Part shown: positions 1-6,439 of the stretch, one piece after another | How the letters are laid out: each line of letters opens with the position of its first letter | How positions within the stretch are numbered: position 1 is the first letter of the stretch | Assembly (NCBI GenBank): GCA_964630265.1 | Contig: CAZVRW010000098.1 | Coordinates: 1-7,448, forward strand | Direction: 5' to 3' | From: CAZBWP01 sp964630265 | GTDB lineage: Bacteria > Pseudomonadota > Alphaproteobacteria > Rhodospirillales > Defluviicoccaceae | Length of the DNA stretch: 7,448 bases | Position numbers and translations under genes: made by a program | The notes under the pieces: generated by a model | Databases searched by the model: none | What the model was told of the DNA's origin: nothing | Seen by the model: the letters and a program-made list of their open reading frames with translations, nothing else

Positions 1-192
1 TTGCCGCTGGTCCGCCGAACGGATGCCGCCGGGATCGCCGACGGACTCCCAACACCTCATCTCTCTGCAGCGAGCATCCCACAACCCCCCTCCAAATGCA
101 ACGGCATTTTCGCCAAATAAACGAGAAGTTTCGCGGGGTTAGCGCGCCGCTATGCCCCCCATAAGGGGCACGATTTGGGCGCGACACCCTCC
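1..192. other. Left-edge intergenic stretch with two small hairpins, no recognisable gene
   Basis: No recognisable protein is encoded here. One plus-strand frame is open from base 1 to a TAA at 118-120 and could be the last 39 codons of a gene entering from the left. On the minus strand a GTG at 82, preceded by a G-rich Shine-Dalgarno-like run, opens a frame that leaves the left edge. Neither translation resembles a family I know. Two perfect small inverted repeats are visible: AAATGC/GCATTT with a 4-base loop (94-109) and TGCCCC/GGGGCA with a 6-base loop (153-170). Neither is followed by a convincing T-run on either strand, so I do not call them terminators. The second one, together with the repeat at 193-328, could still help stop leftward transcripts from the phosphotransferase gene. 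Confidence 0.4.
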
Positions 193-300
193 CCGTCGTT
201 GCGAGCGCAGCGAAGCAATCCAGGGCCGCGGGGCGGGGTGGTTGGGTGCCTCGCACGGCTTCCCTGGGTTGCTTCGTCGCGCCGCTCCTCGCAATGACGG
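193..300. repeat. Palindromic intergenic repeat of the 'CERSEAIQ' type
   Basis: This is an imperfect inverted repeat of about 108 bases. The left arm (193-225) reads roughly CCGTCGTTGCGAG, then CGAAGCAATCCAGGG. The reverse complement of the right arm (262-300) gives CCGTCATTGCGAG, then CGAAGCAACCCAGGG, with 6 extra bases in the middle. If translated, it yields the peptide words CERSEAIQ and LLRRAAPRNDG, which recur as spurious hypothetical proteins in many GC-rich proteobacterial genomes because the DNA repeat is dispersed. I therefore read the 62-codon frame at 152-340 as non-coding. The element lies immediately 3' of the leftward phosphotransferase gene, where its RNA could form a long hairpin that ends or stabilises the message. 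The repeat identity is from general knowledge; the role is inference. Confidence 0.8.
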
Positions 301-328
301 TTGGGGCAATGACGCGGGGGCAATGACG
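291..328. repeat. Three copies of GCAATGACG at the edge of the palindromic repeat
   Basis: The 9-base word GCAATGACG, which is the outer end of the palindromic repeat's right arm, occurs three times at 291-299, 306-314 and 320-328, with periods of 15 and 14 bases. The last copy ends 5 bases before the stop codon of the leftward phosphotransferase gene. This looks like local duplication of the repeat's terminus, or debris from repeated insertion of such elements. Confidence 0.7.
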
Positions 329-333
329 GCGGG

Positions 334-1728
334 TCAGTAGGCGGTGCTTTGGCGCCAGGCGATGGCGAGGGTCATCAGCAGGATGCGAAAATCGAACCAG
401 ACGCTCCAGTTTTCCACGTAGTAGATGTCGTGGGTGACGCGCGCCTGCATCTTCTCCAGCGTCTCGGTCTCGCCGCGCAGGCCGTTGACCTGGGCCCAGC
501 CGGTGATGCCGGGCTTGACGTTGTGCCGGGCGCTGTAGCCGGCGATCAGCGCCATGTACTTCTCGTTGTGCTCGACGGCGTGCGGGCGCGGCCCGACCAG
601 CGACATGGAGCCGTCCAGCACGTTGAGGAGCTGCGGCAGCTCGTCCAGGCTGGTGCGCCGGAGCAGGCGGCCGACGCGGGTGACGCGGGGGTCGTCGCGC
701 GTCGCCTGCGGCACCCCCGCCTCCGGCGGACGGTTGTGGTGCATGCTGCGGAACTTGCGCACCGCGATCGGCCGGTTGTTGAAGCCGTAGCGCTGCTGCA
801 CGAAGAACACCGGCCCGGGGCTGTCCAGGCGGATGGCGAGCGCGATCAAGGCCATCAGCGGCGCCAGCCCGAACAGCGCCAGGCCACCGACGATGCGGTC
901 CTCCAGCCCCTTGAGGATCCGCTGCCAGCCGTCCAGGGGCGCCGAAACCACCTTGAGGACCGGCACGCCGGAGAGCTCTTCGCGCTGGTGCGCCGGCAGC
1001 AGATAGGTGACCAGGTCGGCGCCGAGGAAGACGTGCACCGGCAACTCGCGCATCTGGTTGACCAGGCGGCCGACCCGCTCGCCGGCGCTCCAGGGCAGGG
1101 CGATGACGACGCTGTCCAGCTCGCTGCGCCGGGCCGCCGCGACCAGATCGTCGACGTCGCCGAGCACCGGGTAGCCCTTGACCGCCGCCGGCCGCCGCGT
1201 CACCCGGTCGTCGAAGATGCCGACGATCTCCTGCCAGCCGTCGCGCGCGCCGGCGATGCGCTCGATGAACTGCTCGGCCTGGGCGCCGCTGCCGAACACC
1301 GCCAGCCGACGGCGCAGCCGCCCCAGGCGCGCCCAGCGCCGGAGAAAGATCAGCAGGACGCCGCGGCCGACCACCATCAGCACGGTGGCGCCGGCGAACG
1401 TGCCGAACAGCCAGACCCGCGAGAACTGCTCGGAGATCTTCAGCGCGAAGCCCATGGCGACGAGGATCACCAGCGTCGCCGCCATCAGGCCAACCAGGCT
1501 CAGCATGCGCCGCGGCCAGGCGGCGATGGTCTCGAACTCGTAGAGCCCGGCGCGCAGACCGAACGACACGTAGAGGCCGACGGCGGCGAGGATGACGGCG
1601 GAACATTCCCACGGCACGCCGACGTGGTGGCCGAGATAGAGCTCGAAGACGATGACCGCGACGAGGCCGAACGCCAGCGCGTCCATGAGCTGCACGCCTT
1701 GAGCGACACTGCTTTCCGTCAAGGCCAT
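334..1728 (-). CDS. Polyprenyl-phosphate sugar phosphotransferase (exopolysaccharide initiating enzyme, WbaP/WcaJ-like)
   Basis: This inner-membrane enzyme would start polysaccharide assembly by transferring a sugar-1-phosphate from a nucleotide sugar (often UDP-glucose or UDP-galactose) to undecaprenyl phosphate. The 464 residues show the complete long-form architecture. About four N-terminal membrane helices (roughly 15-32, 42-60, 76-96, 106-128) are followed by a cytosolic Rossmann-like domain with VFGSGAQAEQF (144-154), then a hydrophobic anchor (276-299) and the catalytic domain. The catalytic domain has KFRSM (325-329), RTSLDELPQLLNVL with the Asp-Glu pair 362-363, SLVGPRPH (376-383) and GITGWAQVNGLRGET (407-421). 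The length is normal for the family. The start at 1728 has only a weak ribosome site, and ATG 1686 is an alternative that keeps all helices. It lies 43 bases downstream of the exosortase gene on the same strand, so the two are probably cotranscribed. Substrate sugar cannot be read from sequence. Confidence 0.95.
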   Translation of the reverse strand: MALTESSVAQGVQLMDALAFGLVAVIVFELYLGHHVGVPWECSAVILAAVGLYVSFGLRAGLYEFETIAAWPRRMLSLVGLMAATLVILVAMGFALKISEQFSRVWLFGTFAGATVLMVVGRGVLLIFLRRWARLGRLRRRLAVFGSGAQAEQFIERIAGARDGWQEIVGIFDDRVTRRPAAVKGYPVLGDVDDLVAAARRSELDSVVIALPWSAGERVGRLVNQMRELPVHVFLGADLVTYLLPAHQREELSGVPVLKVVSAPLDGWQRILKGLEDRIVGGLALFGLAPLMALIALAIRLDSPGPVFFVQQRYGFNNRPIAVRKFRSMHHNRPPEAGVPQATRDDPRVTRVGRLLRRTSLDELPQLLNVLDGSMSLVGPRPHAVEHNEKYMALIAGYSARHNVKPGITGWAQVNGLRGETETLEKMQARVTHDIYYVENWSVWFDFRILLMTLAIAWRQSTAY

Positions 1729-1771
1729 CGGGCGCGGTTCCGCTGGAGCACGGTTGGGGGACGCAGGGCGA

Positions 1772-3418
1772 CTAGCCGGGAACGTGCGTCCCCAGTTGCG
1801 GATACATGGAGCGGACGAAGCCCTGCAGCCGCCGGTCGGCCACGTCGGGGTCCTCGCCGCGGGCGATCGGCGTCATGACGCGGACCAGGGCGCCGTCGGT
1901 GCGGCGCTGGGTGATCCCGTCCCACAGGTTGGCCAGCTTGATGGTGTACTCGTCGGTCATCTGCCGGCCGCGCAGTTCGAACCAGTAATAGACGAGCTGC
2001 TGCTCCAGCCCCTTGGCGATGACCAGGCGGTTGACGGTGAGGTCGCCCGAGGGCGTGCCCACGTCGCCGACGGTGCGTTTGCGCAGGTCGGTGACCTCCC
2101 AGCCGCCGGCGGGGATGCAGACCTCCGGCGAATGGATGGTGGCGCGCTCGTTCTGCGCTTCGTAGTAGGCGACATAAAGATTGACCTCCGGCGCGATGCC
2201 GGTCTGCCGGAAGTCCGCGAGCAGGTAATCGTCCAAGCGGAGGATGTCGAGGAAGTTCTGGGCGATTCGCCCCTCGCTGCCGCGCCAGTCGTCGATCACC
2301 AGGGGAAACGCCGCCAGGCTGGTTCGCGGCGGCGTCGCCAGCGGCAGCTTCGGCAGGGCGAGGGTCAGAACGGCGGCGATGGCGAGCACGCCGCCGCCGA
2401 CCATCAGCGGGCGCGAGATGCGCGGGCGAGCGGGGTTCGGCGCCGTCTCTCCCGCCGTCTCAGGTGCCGTCCCGGGTGTCGTCTCGGGCGCCGCATCGGC
2501 GGTGTGCCAGACCAGTTCGAAGCTGAACAGCTTGAGCAGCGAGCCGCGATGCCCCTGCAGCCGCCCCATGATCCAGATCAGCAGGATGAACAGCGCGACG
2601 CCGACGAAGAAGATGACATAGCCCTCGAAGGCGTGGATGAAGCCGTCCGCCGCCTCGGGGCCGACGTTATCCACCAGCACGCCGGTGACGGCGATGCGTA
2701 GGACGTTGATGCCGACGGTGATGGGAACGGTGGCGAGCAGGATGACGATGCGGCCGAGCCAGCCGCCGGCATAGAGGTAGGCCAGCAGATAGGCGAAGCT
2801 GGCCAGGGGAAACAGATAGCCGAGGCCGCTGCACGCCTCCGCCACCTGCAGCTGGTAGGTGCCGAGGTCGATGATGTTGCCGTCGCGGTAGACGACGACG
2901 CCGAACGACCGCATCAGATCCACGGACCACCGCGTCGAGATGGTCTGCAACGCCGTGGACAGTTGCAGGTAAAGCGTCTGCGGCAGCGGCAACGCGAACA
3001 AAAGGTAGACCAGGGCCGGCGTGATGTGCCACGTGGGCCGCCAGCCGAGGGCGGCCAGGAACAACGCCCAGAGGGCGACGAGGAACGCATAATAGATCGC
3101 CGAGGGCATGCCGCCGACCTGGGCCAGGATGGCGACGACGACCGCGAAGGCGATCAGCGGCACGCCGAGCCAGGCGCCGCGACGGCTGCCCGTCGGCGCC
3201 GTCTGCAGCCGCGCCCAAACCAGCAGCGCCGTGATCGGCGGCACGATGTAGCCGTAGCTGTATTCCTCGCGCTGCCACTGCTTGACGACATACAGCAGCC
3301 CTTCCAGGAAGACGATGGCCAACACCGCGGCCAGCAGCAGCAGCAGAACCGGCCGGACGCCGGAGCCCGCACCCCGCGGCCACACCGCCCCCAGCCGATC
3401 TTCGAGCGAAAAGCTCAT
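1772..3418 (-). CDS. xrtD: Exosortase XrtD-like, fused to a C-terminal EpsI domain
   Basis: This is an inner-membrane transpeptidase-like cysteine protease that would cleave exported proteins at a short C-terminal sorting tag. XrtD enzymes are paired with VPLPA-CTERM tags. Of 548 residues, 1-290 form the multi-helix exosortase part. The expected triad is present: Cys196 in VAEACSG, Arg241 in INVLRIAV and His262 in FIHAFEGY. An Ala/Pro/Glu/Thr linker (308-332) and one helix (337-355) lead to an EpsI (DUF3485) domain, about 362-545, with the signature IHSPEVCIPAGGW (428-440). The stretch around IIDLGTYQLQVAEACSGL fits XrtD best; XrtA-type loci also carry EpsI. An oddity is Gly200 where exosortases usually have Arg (CSGLR). 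ATG 3418 is chosen because GAGGAA lies 5 bases before it. In-frame ATG 3433 and TTG 3442 lack a ribosome site. No tagged substrate gene is in the window. Confidence 0.92.
   Translation of the reverse strand: MSFSLEDRLGAVWPRGAGSGVRPVLLLLLAAVLAIVFLEGLLYVVKQWQREEYSYGYIVPPITALLVWARLQTAPTGSRRGAWLGVPLIAFAVVVAILAQVGGMPSAIYYAFLVALWALFLAALGWRPTWHITPALVYLLFALPLPQTLYLQLSTALQTISTRWSVDLMRSFGVVVYRDGNIIDLGTYQLQVAEACSGLGYLFPLASFAYLLAYLYAGGWLGRIVILLATVPITVGINVLRIAVTGVLVDNVGPEAADGFIHAFEGYVIFFVGVALFILLIWIMGRLQGHRGSLLKLFSFELVWHTADAAPETTPGTAPETAGETAPNPARPRISRPLMVGGGVLAIAAVLTLALPKLPLATPPRTSLAAFPLVIDDWRGSEGRIAQNFLDILRLDDYLLADFRQTGIAPEVNLYVAYYEAQNERATIHSPEVCIPAGGWEVTDLRKRTVGDVGTPSGDLTVNRLVIAKGLEQQLVYYWFELRGRQMTDEYTIKLANLWDGITQRRTDGALVRVMTPIARGEDPDVADRRLQGFVRSMYPQLGTHVPG
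2442..2501 (-). repeat. Degenerate 12-base tandem repeat encoding the exosortase-EpsI linker
   Basis: Five consecutive 12-base units can be aligned on the plus strand: GCCGTCTCTCCC, GCCGTCTCAGGT, GCCGTCCCGGGT, GTCGTCTCGGGC and a weaker GCCGCATCGGCG. In the leftward gene they encode the tetrapeptide series APET-TPGT-APET-AGET in the linker between the exosortase and EpsI domains. Because the unit is a multiple of three, gain or loss of units would change linker length without breaking the frame. Confidence 0.65.
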
Positions 3419-3421
3419 GAA

Positions 3422-3427
3422 TTCCTC
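3422..3427 (-). promoter_or_regulatory. Ribosome binding site that fixes the exosortase start
   Basis: On the minus strand GAGGAA sits here, with the GAGG core 5 bases before ATG 3418. The two upstream in-frame candidates, ATG 3433 and TTG 3442, have no purine-rich site at a workable distance. This supports MSFSLEDRL as the N terminus. Confidence 0.7.
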
Positions 3428-3447
3428 GCGCATGGATTGCAATGTTG

Positions 3448-3477
3448 ATGTTAGACTCAGTTCGGGTTAACAATCAA
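3448..3477 (-). promoter_or_regulatory. Possible sigma70-type promoter for the exosortase-phosphotransferase pair
   Basis: On the minus strand TTGATT (3477-3472) and TAACAT (3453-3448) are separated by 18 bases. Each matches 4 of 6 consensus bases. Transcription would begin near 3441, giving a leader of about 23 bases before ATG 3418 that includes the ribosome site. The stretch is AT-richer than the surrounding DNA. I saw no convincing sigma54 -24/-12 pair here. Confidence 0.35.
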
Positions 3478-3504
3478 TCCAAGCGACGGTAAACCCGGCG
3501 GACC

Positions 3505-3549
3505 CGCGACCGTCGATCGTACCACAGGCGGGGGTCGCGAGGCCGCGAC
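3505..3549. promoter_or_regulatory. Alternating inverted repeats in the divergent intergenic region
   Basis: CGCGACC (3505-3511) can pair with GGTCGCG (3533-3539) across a 21-base loop. The same GTCGCG can instead pair perfectly with CGCGAC (3544-3549) across a 4-base loop. The two folds are mutually exclusive. Lying between the divergent starts 3418 and 3688, the set could be an operator or part of the leader of the rightward transcript. The pairing is seen directly; any role is inference, and such short GC palindromes can arise by chance in GC-rich DNA. Confidence 0.3.
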
Positions 3550-3687
3550 GTCGAGAGTCCAGCTCGGGAAGCAGGTTCGCGGCGGTCGCCGTCGTGCCGC
3601 GTCGACGATCAGGCCGTGGGGCGTTAAGCCTTATGCAGCTTCCTCCCGGTATCGTCCTGACCCACATGTGCTAACAGGCAACCGCCA

Positions 3688-5352
3688 ATGGATACCAACG
3701 CTCCCAGCATGGGGCAGTATGACGCCGACCTGCCGCCGGCGGCGCCACAATTCGACATTGGCGACGCGATCGCGATTCTCAAGCGGCGCCTGTGGCACAT
3801 CATCATCCCGTTCGTCCTGCTCGCGCCCGTCGGCGTGGCGGTGGCGGCCTACTTGCCGGCGGTCTGGCGCTCCGAGGCCATCGTCCTCATCGAGCAGCCG
3901 GACATTCCGCCGGACTTGGTCCGCCCGACGGTCACCAGTGTCGTCGATCAGCGCATCCAGGTGATCAAACAACGGGTGTCGGCCAGCGACGTGCTGATCG
4001 GCATCATCGACAAGTTCGACCTCTATCGCGACGCGCGGCGCACGCAACCGATCAGCGTTGTCGTCGACAAGATGCGCAACGCAATCTCGATCGGCTTCAT
4101 CAGCGCCGGCGGCAGACGCAACAGCACGACCATCGCCTTCAGCCTCGGCTTCGATTACGGCGATCCGCGGACGGCGCAGCGGGTGACCAACGAGTTCGTC
4201 TCGCTGTTCCTGAGCGAGAACGTGCGCGCGCGCCAGCGGCAGGCCGAACAGGCCACGGCGTTCCTCATCAAGGAAACGGCCGCCCTGGAACAGCAGATCG
4301 CGGAGCTGGAAACCAAGATCGGGGCGTTGCGGCAGGAGCACGACGGCAGCCTGCCCGAGCAACGCGAGTTCAACGTGCAGAAGATCAGCCGCGCCACCGA
4401 GGCCCTGCGGGAGATCGAGAACCGCGCCACCCGTCTGGAAGAAACGAAGCGTCTGCTGGAAACGCAATTGGCGGAGACCAACCCGTTCCTGGAAGGCGCG
4501 CTGAGCCCGCGCGACCGGCTGAAATCGCTGCGCTCTGACCTTATCGTCCTGTCGCGGACCTACACCGACCAGCATCCCGACGTCGTCCGCCTGAAGCGGG
4601 AAGTCAGCGCTTTGGAGCGGGAGTTGAAGCAGGCGGCGGCCGAGGACCCGGCGGGGGCCGACCCGGCGCGCCCGGGCGCGGCCGCCTCCGGGAGCGATCT
4701 GAAACCGGATAATAGTGAATACGTCCAACTGCAGTCGCAGATCGAATCGGTCGACTTCGAGCTAGAATTTCTCGCGCAGCAGCGGGAGTTGCATTTGTCG
4801 GAGATTTCCGAGGCGCAGGAAAACCTGCGGCGGATGCCGGCTGTCGAGTTGGAGTACCACTCACTGGTCCGCGCGCTCGAGGGCGCCAATCAGGACTATC
4901 GGTCGGTCAAGCAGCGACAGTTGACGGCGCAGCTCGGTGCGACCCTCGAAGAGGAACGACGCGCCGAGCGGTTCTCGGTGGTCGAGCCGGCATCCCTTCC
5001 CGCCAAGCCGGCGAAGCCGAACCGTCCCCTGATCCTCGGCGCCGGGCTGGTGCTGGCGCTGGGCGCCGGCTTCGGCATCGCGCTGCTCGCCGAGCTGATG
5101 GACTCCGCCATCTACAGCCCGAAACGGCTGGCGGCCCTGACCGGCGCCGAACCGTTGGTGTGTGTGCCGTTCATTCGCACCCGCGCCGAACGACGACGCA
5201 AACTGCTTCGCCTCGCCGCCGCCGCCGTGATTTTGATCGTTGCCGCCGGAGCAGCCGTCGCCTACGTGCACCTCCGGGTCGCGCCGCTCGACGTCATGTG
5301 GCTGAAGATGGAACGCCGACTCAGCGACAAGATGGACACGGTGCTGCCATGA
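3688..5352 (+). CDS. Polysaccharide chain-length determinant (Wzz/GNVR family, exosortase-locus type)
   Basis: This inner-membrane polysaccharide co-polymerase would set polymer length and help export, and would activate the partner tyrosine kinase encoded downstream. The 554 residues show a short cytosolic N terminus, a first helix (about 37-56), a Wzz-type periplasmic region beginning RSEAIVLIEQPDIP (61-74), and long charged coiled coils (about 180-265, 295-318, 343-380). The conserved YTDQHPDVVRLKREV (292-306) follows the first coil, and a GNVR-like FSVVEPASLPAKPAKPNRP (429-447) precedes the second helix (447-470). After a cytosolic loop, a third hydrophobic segment (506-526) leads to about 28 residues. 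A Gly/Ala/Pro-rich insert (316-340) interrupts the coils. No fused kinase domain is present, so this is the split (separate kinase) arrangement. The ribosome site before ATG 3688 is weak (AGGC). Its TGA overlaps the next ATG by 4 bases. Confidence 0.93.
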   Translation: MDTNAPSMGQYDADLPPAAPQFDIGDAIAILKRRLWHIIIPFVLLAPVGVAVAAYLPAVWRSEAIVLIEQPDIPPDLVRPTVTSVVDQRIQVIKQRVSASDVLIGIIDKFDLYRDARRTQPISVVVDKMRNAISIGFISAGGRRNSTTIAFSLGFDYGDPRTAQRVTNEFVSLFLSENVRARQRQAEQATAFLIKETAALEQQIAELETKIGALRQEHDGSLPEQREFNVQKISRATEALREIENRATRLEETKRLLETQLAETNPFLEGALSPRDRLKSLRSDLIVLSRTYTDQHPDVVRLKREVSALERELKQAAAEDPAGADPARPGAAASGSDLKPDNSEYVQLQSQIESVDFELEFLAQQRELHLSEISEAQENLRRMPAVELEYHSLVRALEGANQDYRSVKQRQLTAQLGATLEEERRAERFSVVEPASLPAKPAKPNRPLILGAGLVLALGAGFGIALLAELMDSAIYSPKRLAALTGAEPLVCVPFIRTRAERRRKLLRLAAAAVILIVAAGAAVAYVHLRVAPLDVMWLKMERRLSDKMDTVLP

Positions 5353-5501
5353 CCGAAGGTGGGTCGATTGCAACGGCGGCTGATCTGCCGATGACCTGCG
5401 CGAAACGCCCGATCACCGGCTGCGGCGATCGAGCGGTCTGGCGCTTGGGCGGCAAGCGTCAGAACCGATCCACGAAGCGCCATTGGCAGGTGCGGCGATG
5501 A
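5349..5501 (+). CDS. Possible 50-residue small protein coupled to both neighbours
   Basis: I do not recognise this product. The ATG at 5349 overlaps the chain-length gene's TGA as ATGA, and its own TGA (5499-5501) overlaps the kinase ATG (5498) again as ATGA. The frame exactly fills the gap between two conserved genes, the pattern of translational coupling. The product begins MTEGGSIATAADLPM, has Cys17 and Cys25, two or three Trp (31 and 46 seen), and a strongly basic C-terminal half (10 Arg/Lys/His after residue 27). There is no signal peptide or membrane helix. By hand count GC is about 60, 64 and 74 percent at codon positions 1, 2 and 3: mildly coding-like but weaker than its neighbours. 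There is no clear ribosome site of its own. It may be a real regulator or partner of the kinase, or merely a translated bridge that carries ribosomes to the kinase start. Confidence 0.4.
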   Translation: MTEGGSIATAADLPMTCAKRPITGCGDRAVWRLGGKRQNRSTKRHWQVRR

Positions 5502-6400
5502 AAGACATCCAGAAAGCGCTCGAGAAGGCCCGGCTGGAGCAGCACCGGACGCCGCGCGCGACACCGCCATCACCATCGCCGACGGCGGCGGCACCAACGA
5601 CAGCCGCACCGGCAACCGCTGCATCGGCCCCGGCCCGCGACCGGGCGTCGGGTAAGAGACCGGCCGCCCCGGCGCCAGAGACGGCGGCCACCAACCGCTA
5701 CCGGGAGACGCGCGTCCTGGCGCCGGAAACGAAGCTGTTGGAAAACCACCGCATCGTCGCCGGCCTTGGCTATCACGAACTGGCGGACACCTTTCGCGTC
5801 CTGCGCACCCGCATCCTGCATCGCCTGGACGCCGAACATTTCACCACCCTCGGCGTGACCAGCGCCAACCGCGGTGAGGGCAAGACGCTGACGGCGACCA
5901 ATCTGGCGATCAGCCTCGCCCTGAACGTCACCCGGACCGTGCTTCTCGTCGATCTCGACTTCCGGGCGCCCCGTGTTCACCGCTATCTGGGGATCGACCC
6001 CCAGCCCGGCCTCGTCGACTACCTGGAGAATGCGGTGCCGCTGGCCAACTGCCTGGTCAATCCGGGAATCGAGCGGCTGGTGGTGCTGCCCGCCGGGCGG
6101 CCGGTGCCCGGCTCTTCCGAGCTGCTGTCGACGCCGCGCATGACCCACCTCGCCGACGAACTCAAGACCCGCTATGCGGACCGCATCGTCATCTATGATT
6201 TTCCGCCGGTCCTCGCCTCCGATGACGCGCTCACGTTCATGCATCACGTGGATTGCTGCCTCCTGGTCGTCGCGGAAGGCGGCACGGCCAAACCGGATCT
6301 GCTGCAGGCCCTGGACTTCATGGAAGGGGTGCCGATCATCGGGACCGTGCTCAATAAATCGAAGACGCCGACCAAAAATTACTACTATGATCCCGACTGA
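5498..6400 (+). CDS. CpsD/CapB-family bacterial tyrosine kinase (exosortase/EPS-locus type)
   Basis: This cytosolic P-loop tyrosine kinase would autophosphorylate on C-terminal tyrosines and, with the chain-length protein, cycle to control polysaccharide polymerisation. The 300 residues open with MKDIQKALEKAR, the usual N terminus for this subgroup, followed by an Ala/Pro/Thr-rich linker (18-65). The kinase fold has all three nucleotide motifs: Walker A SANRGEGKT (122-130, Lys129), Walker A' VLLVDLDFRAP (148-158, Asp152 and Asp154) and Walker B VIYDFPPVLASDDA (231-244, Asp234). The C terminus, KNYYYDPD, carries a three-tyrosine cluster (295-297) that is the likely phosphorylation site. ATG 5498 is preferred over an in-frame TTG at 5483 because it starts at the conserved N terminus and has AGG 7 bases upstream. 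It overlaps the small ORF by 4 bases, and the ATPase gene follows after 39 bases. Confidence 0.93.
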   Translation: MKDIQKALEKARLEQHRTPRATPPSPSPTAAAPTTAAPATAASAPARDRASGKRPAAPAPETAATNRYRETRVLAPETKLLENHRIVAGLGYHELADTFRVLRTRILHRLDAEHFTTLGVTSANRGEGKTLTATNLAISLALNVTRTVLLVDLDFRAPRVHRYLGIDPQPGLVDYLENAVPLANCLVNPGIERLVVLPAGRPVPGSSELLSTPRMTHLADELKTRYADRIVIYDFPPVLASDDALTFMHHVDCCLLVVAEGGTAKPDLLQALDFMEGVPIIGTVLNKSKTPTKNYYYDPD

Positions 6401-6431
6401 GGCGACCGGATGCCGGTGAGCGGGCGGACCT

Positions 6432-6435
6432 GAGG
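6432..6435 (+). promoter_or_regulatory. Ribosome binding site of the AAA ATPase gene
   Basis: GAGG lies 4 bases before ATG 6440, in a 39-base gap after the kinase stop. It is the clearest ribosome site of the rightward genes and supports MYKDFFGF as the N terminus. Confidence 0.65.
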
Positions 6436-6439
6436 CACC

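Noticed and set aside
193..328. CRISPR array or insertion-sequence ends
   Set aside because: The repeats are an inverted pair plus short 9-base words with no regular spacers, transposase or target duplication.
152..340. 62-codon frame containing CERSEAIQ
   Set aside because: It is the translation of a palindromic DNA repeat; such peptides are well-known spurious predictions.
349..1878. 509-codon plus-strand frame opposite the phosphotransferase gene
   Set aside because: It lies antisense to a gene with unmistakable catalytic motifs; its product is Asp/Arg/Gln/Ala-rich without any domain, as expected from the complement of GC-rich codons.
1754..2701. 315-codon plus-strand frame opposite the exosortase gene
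   Set aside because: Antisense shadow of the EpsI and linker region, with low-complexity Arg/Gly/Asp composition and no motif.
3467..3667. 66-codon minus-strand frame filling the divergent spacer
   Set aside because: No ribosome site, no recognisable sequence, and it covers the likely promoter area of the exosortase gene.
3631..4728. 365-codon minus-strand frame opposite the chain-length gene
   Set aside because: Antisense shadow of a clear Wzz/GNVR gene; it would also run across the divergent promoter region.
5483..5497. TTG start extending the kinase by five residues
   Set aside because: ATG 5498 begins at the conserved MKDIQKALEKAR and is placed as an ATGA overlap with the preceding frame.
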